Shown here: positions 6,125-6,139 of the stretch, in pieces
Layout of the letters: every line of letters begins with the position of its first letter
How positions within the stretch are numbered: the first letter of the stretch is position 1
Source: CAYRSS01 sp964426945
GTDB taxonomy: Bacteria; Planctomycetota; Phycisphaerae; UBA1845
Length of the DNA stretch: 6,139 bases
Assembly (NCBI GenBank): GCA_964426945.1
Contig: CAYRSS010000100.1
Span: 1-6,139 of the forward strand
Direction of reading: 5' to 3'
Made by a program: the position numbers and the translations under genes
Notes under the pieces: model-generated
What the model was told of the DNA's origin: nothing
What the model saw: only the letters and a program-made list of their open reading frames with translations
The model's database searches: none

Positions 6125-6139
6125 GGTCGCAGGGCGACC
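6125..6139. repeat. Inverted repeat at the window edge
   Basis: GGTCGC at 6125-6130 and GCGACC at 6134-6139 are perfect reverse complements with a three-base loop. The structure runs to the last base, so its full extent is unknown. It may be the stem of a terminator or of a repeat element continuing beyond the window. Confidence 0.5.

Noticed and set aside
1..6139. A defence, secretion or biosynthetic system
   Set aside because: The whole window is accounted for by two receptor-like kinases, a DUF1801 protein and repeats; no component of such systems is recognisable.

Overview
The window is GC-rich bacterial DNA. It holds two large tandem Ser/Thr protein kinase genes on the minus strand, one small gene on the plus strand diverging from them, and low-complexity or repeat sequence at both edges. 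The kinases have a PknB-type catalytic domain, one transmembrane helix and a PD40/TolB-like beta-propeller. That architecture, the N-terminal pattern MSLDxL...DRYxxERELGxGGMATVYLA and the strong GC bias best fit a Gemmatimonadota genome or metagenome contig. This is recognition from family knowledge, not a database result.

Layout: positions 1-97 are a 30-base G run followed by C-rich low-complexity sequence, probably a contig end. Positions 98-2770 (minus) encode kinase B, an 890-residue receptor-like kinase with a GTG start. Positions 2767-5526 (minus) encode kinase A, a 919-residue paralogue that is the first gene of the pair. The stop of kinase A and the start of kinase B overlap as GTGA, and an AGGAGG ribosome binding site for kinase B lies inside the last codons of kinase A, so the two are almost certainly one translationally coupled operon. 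Positions 5527-5647 are a 121-base divergent promoter region. Positions 5648-6064 (plus) encode a DUF1801 protein of 138 residues. Positions 6065-6139 contain inverted repeats resembling another dispersed repeat element.

How it works together: both kinases should sit in the cytoplasmic membrane with the kinase domain inside and the propeller outside. They share very similar catalytic domains (66 of the first 80 residues are identical) but clearly different propellers, which suggests two related receptors with different inputs. Both promoter-proximal genes lack a ribosome binding site and have a TAGCxT box 7-10 bases before the ATG, which suggests leaderless or nearly leaderless transcripts; the internal gene has a strong Shine-Dalgarno sequence.

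The most unusual feature is in kinase A. A dispersed repeat of the CCCTTCGACTTCGCTC...AGGGTGAC type lies in frame inside the kinase domain, between beta-4 and beta-5. It adds about 20 residues (HPERS...EGSEVEGP) and abuts a perfect 27-base hairpin built partly from the ancestral kinase sequence. No defence, CRISPR, phage or transposase genes are present.
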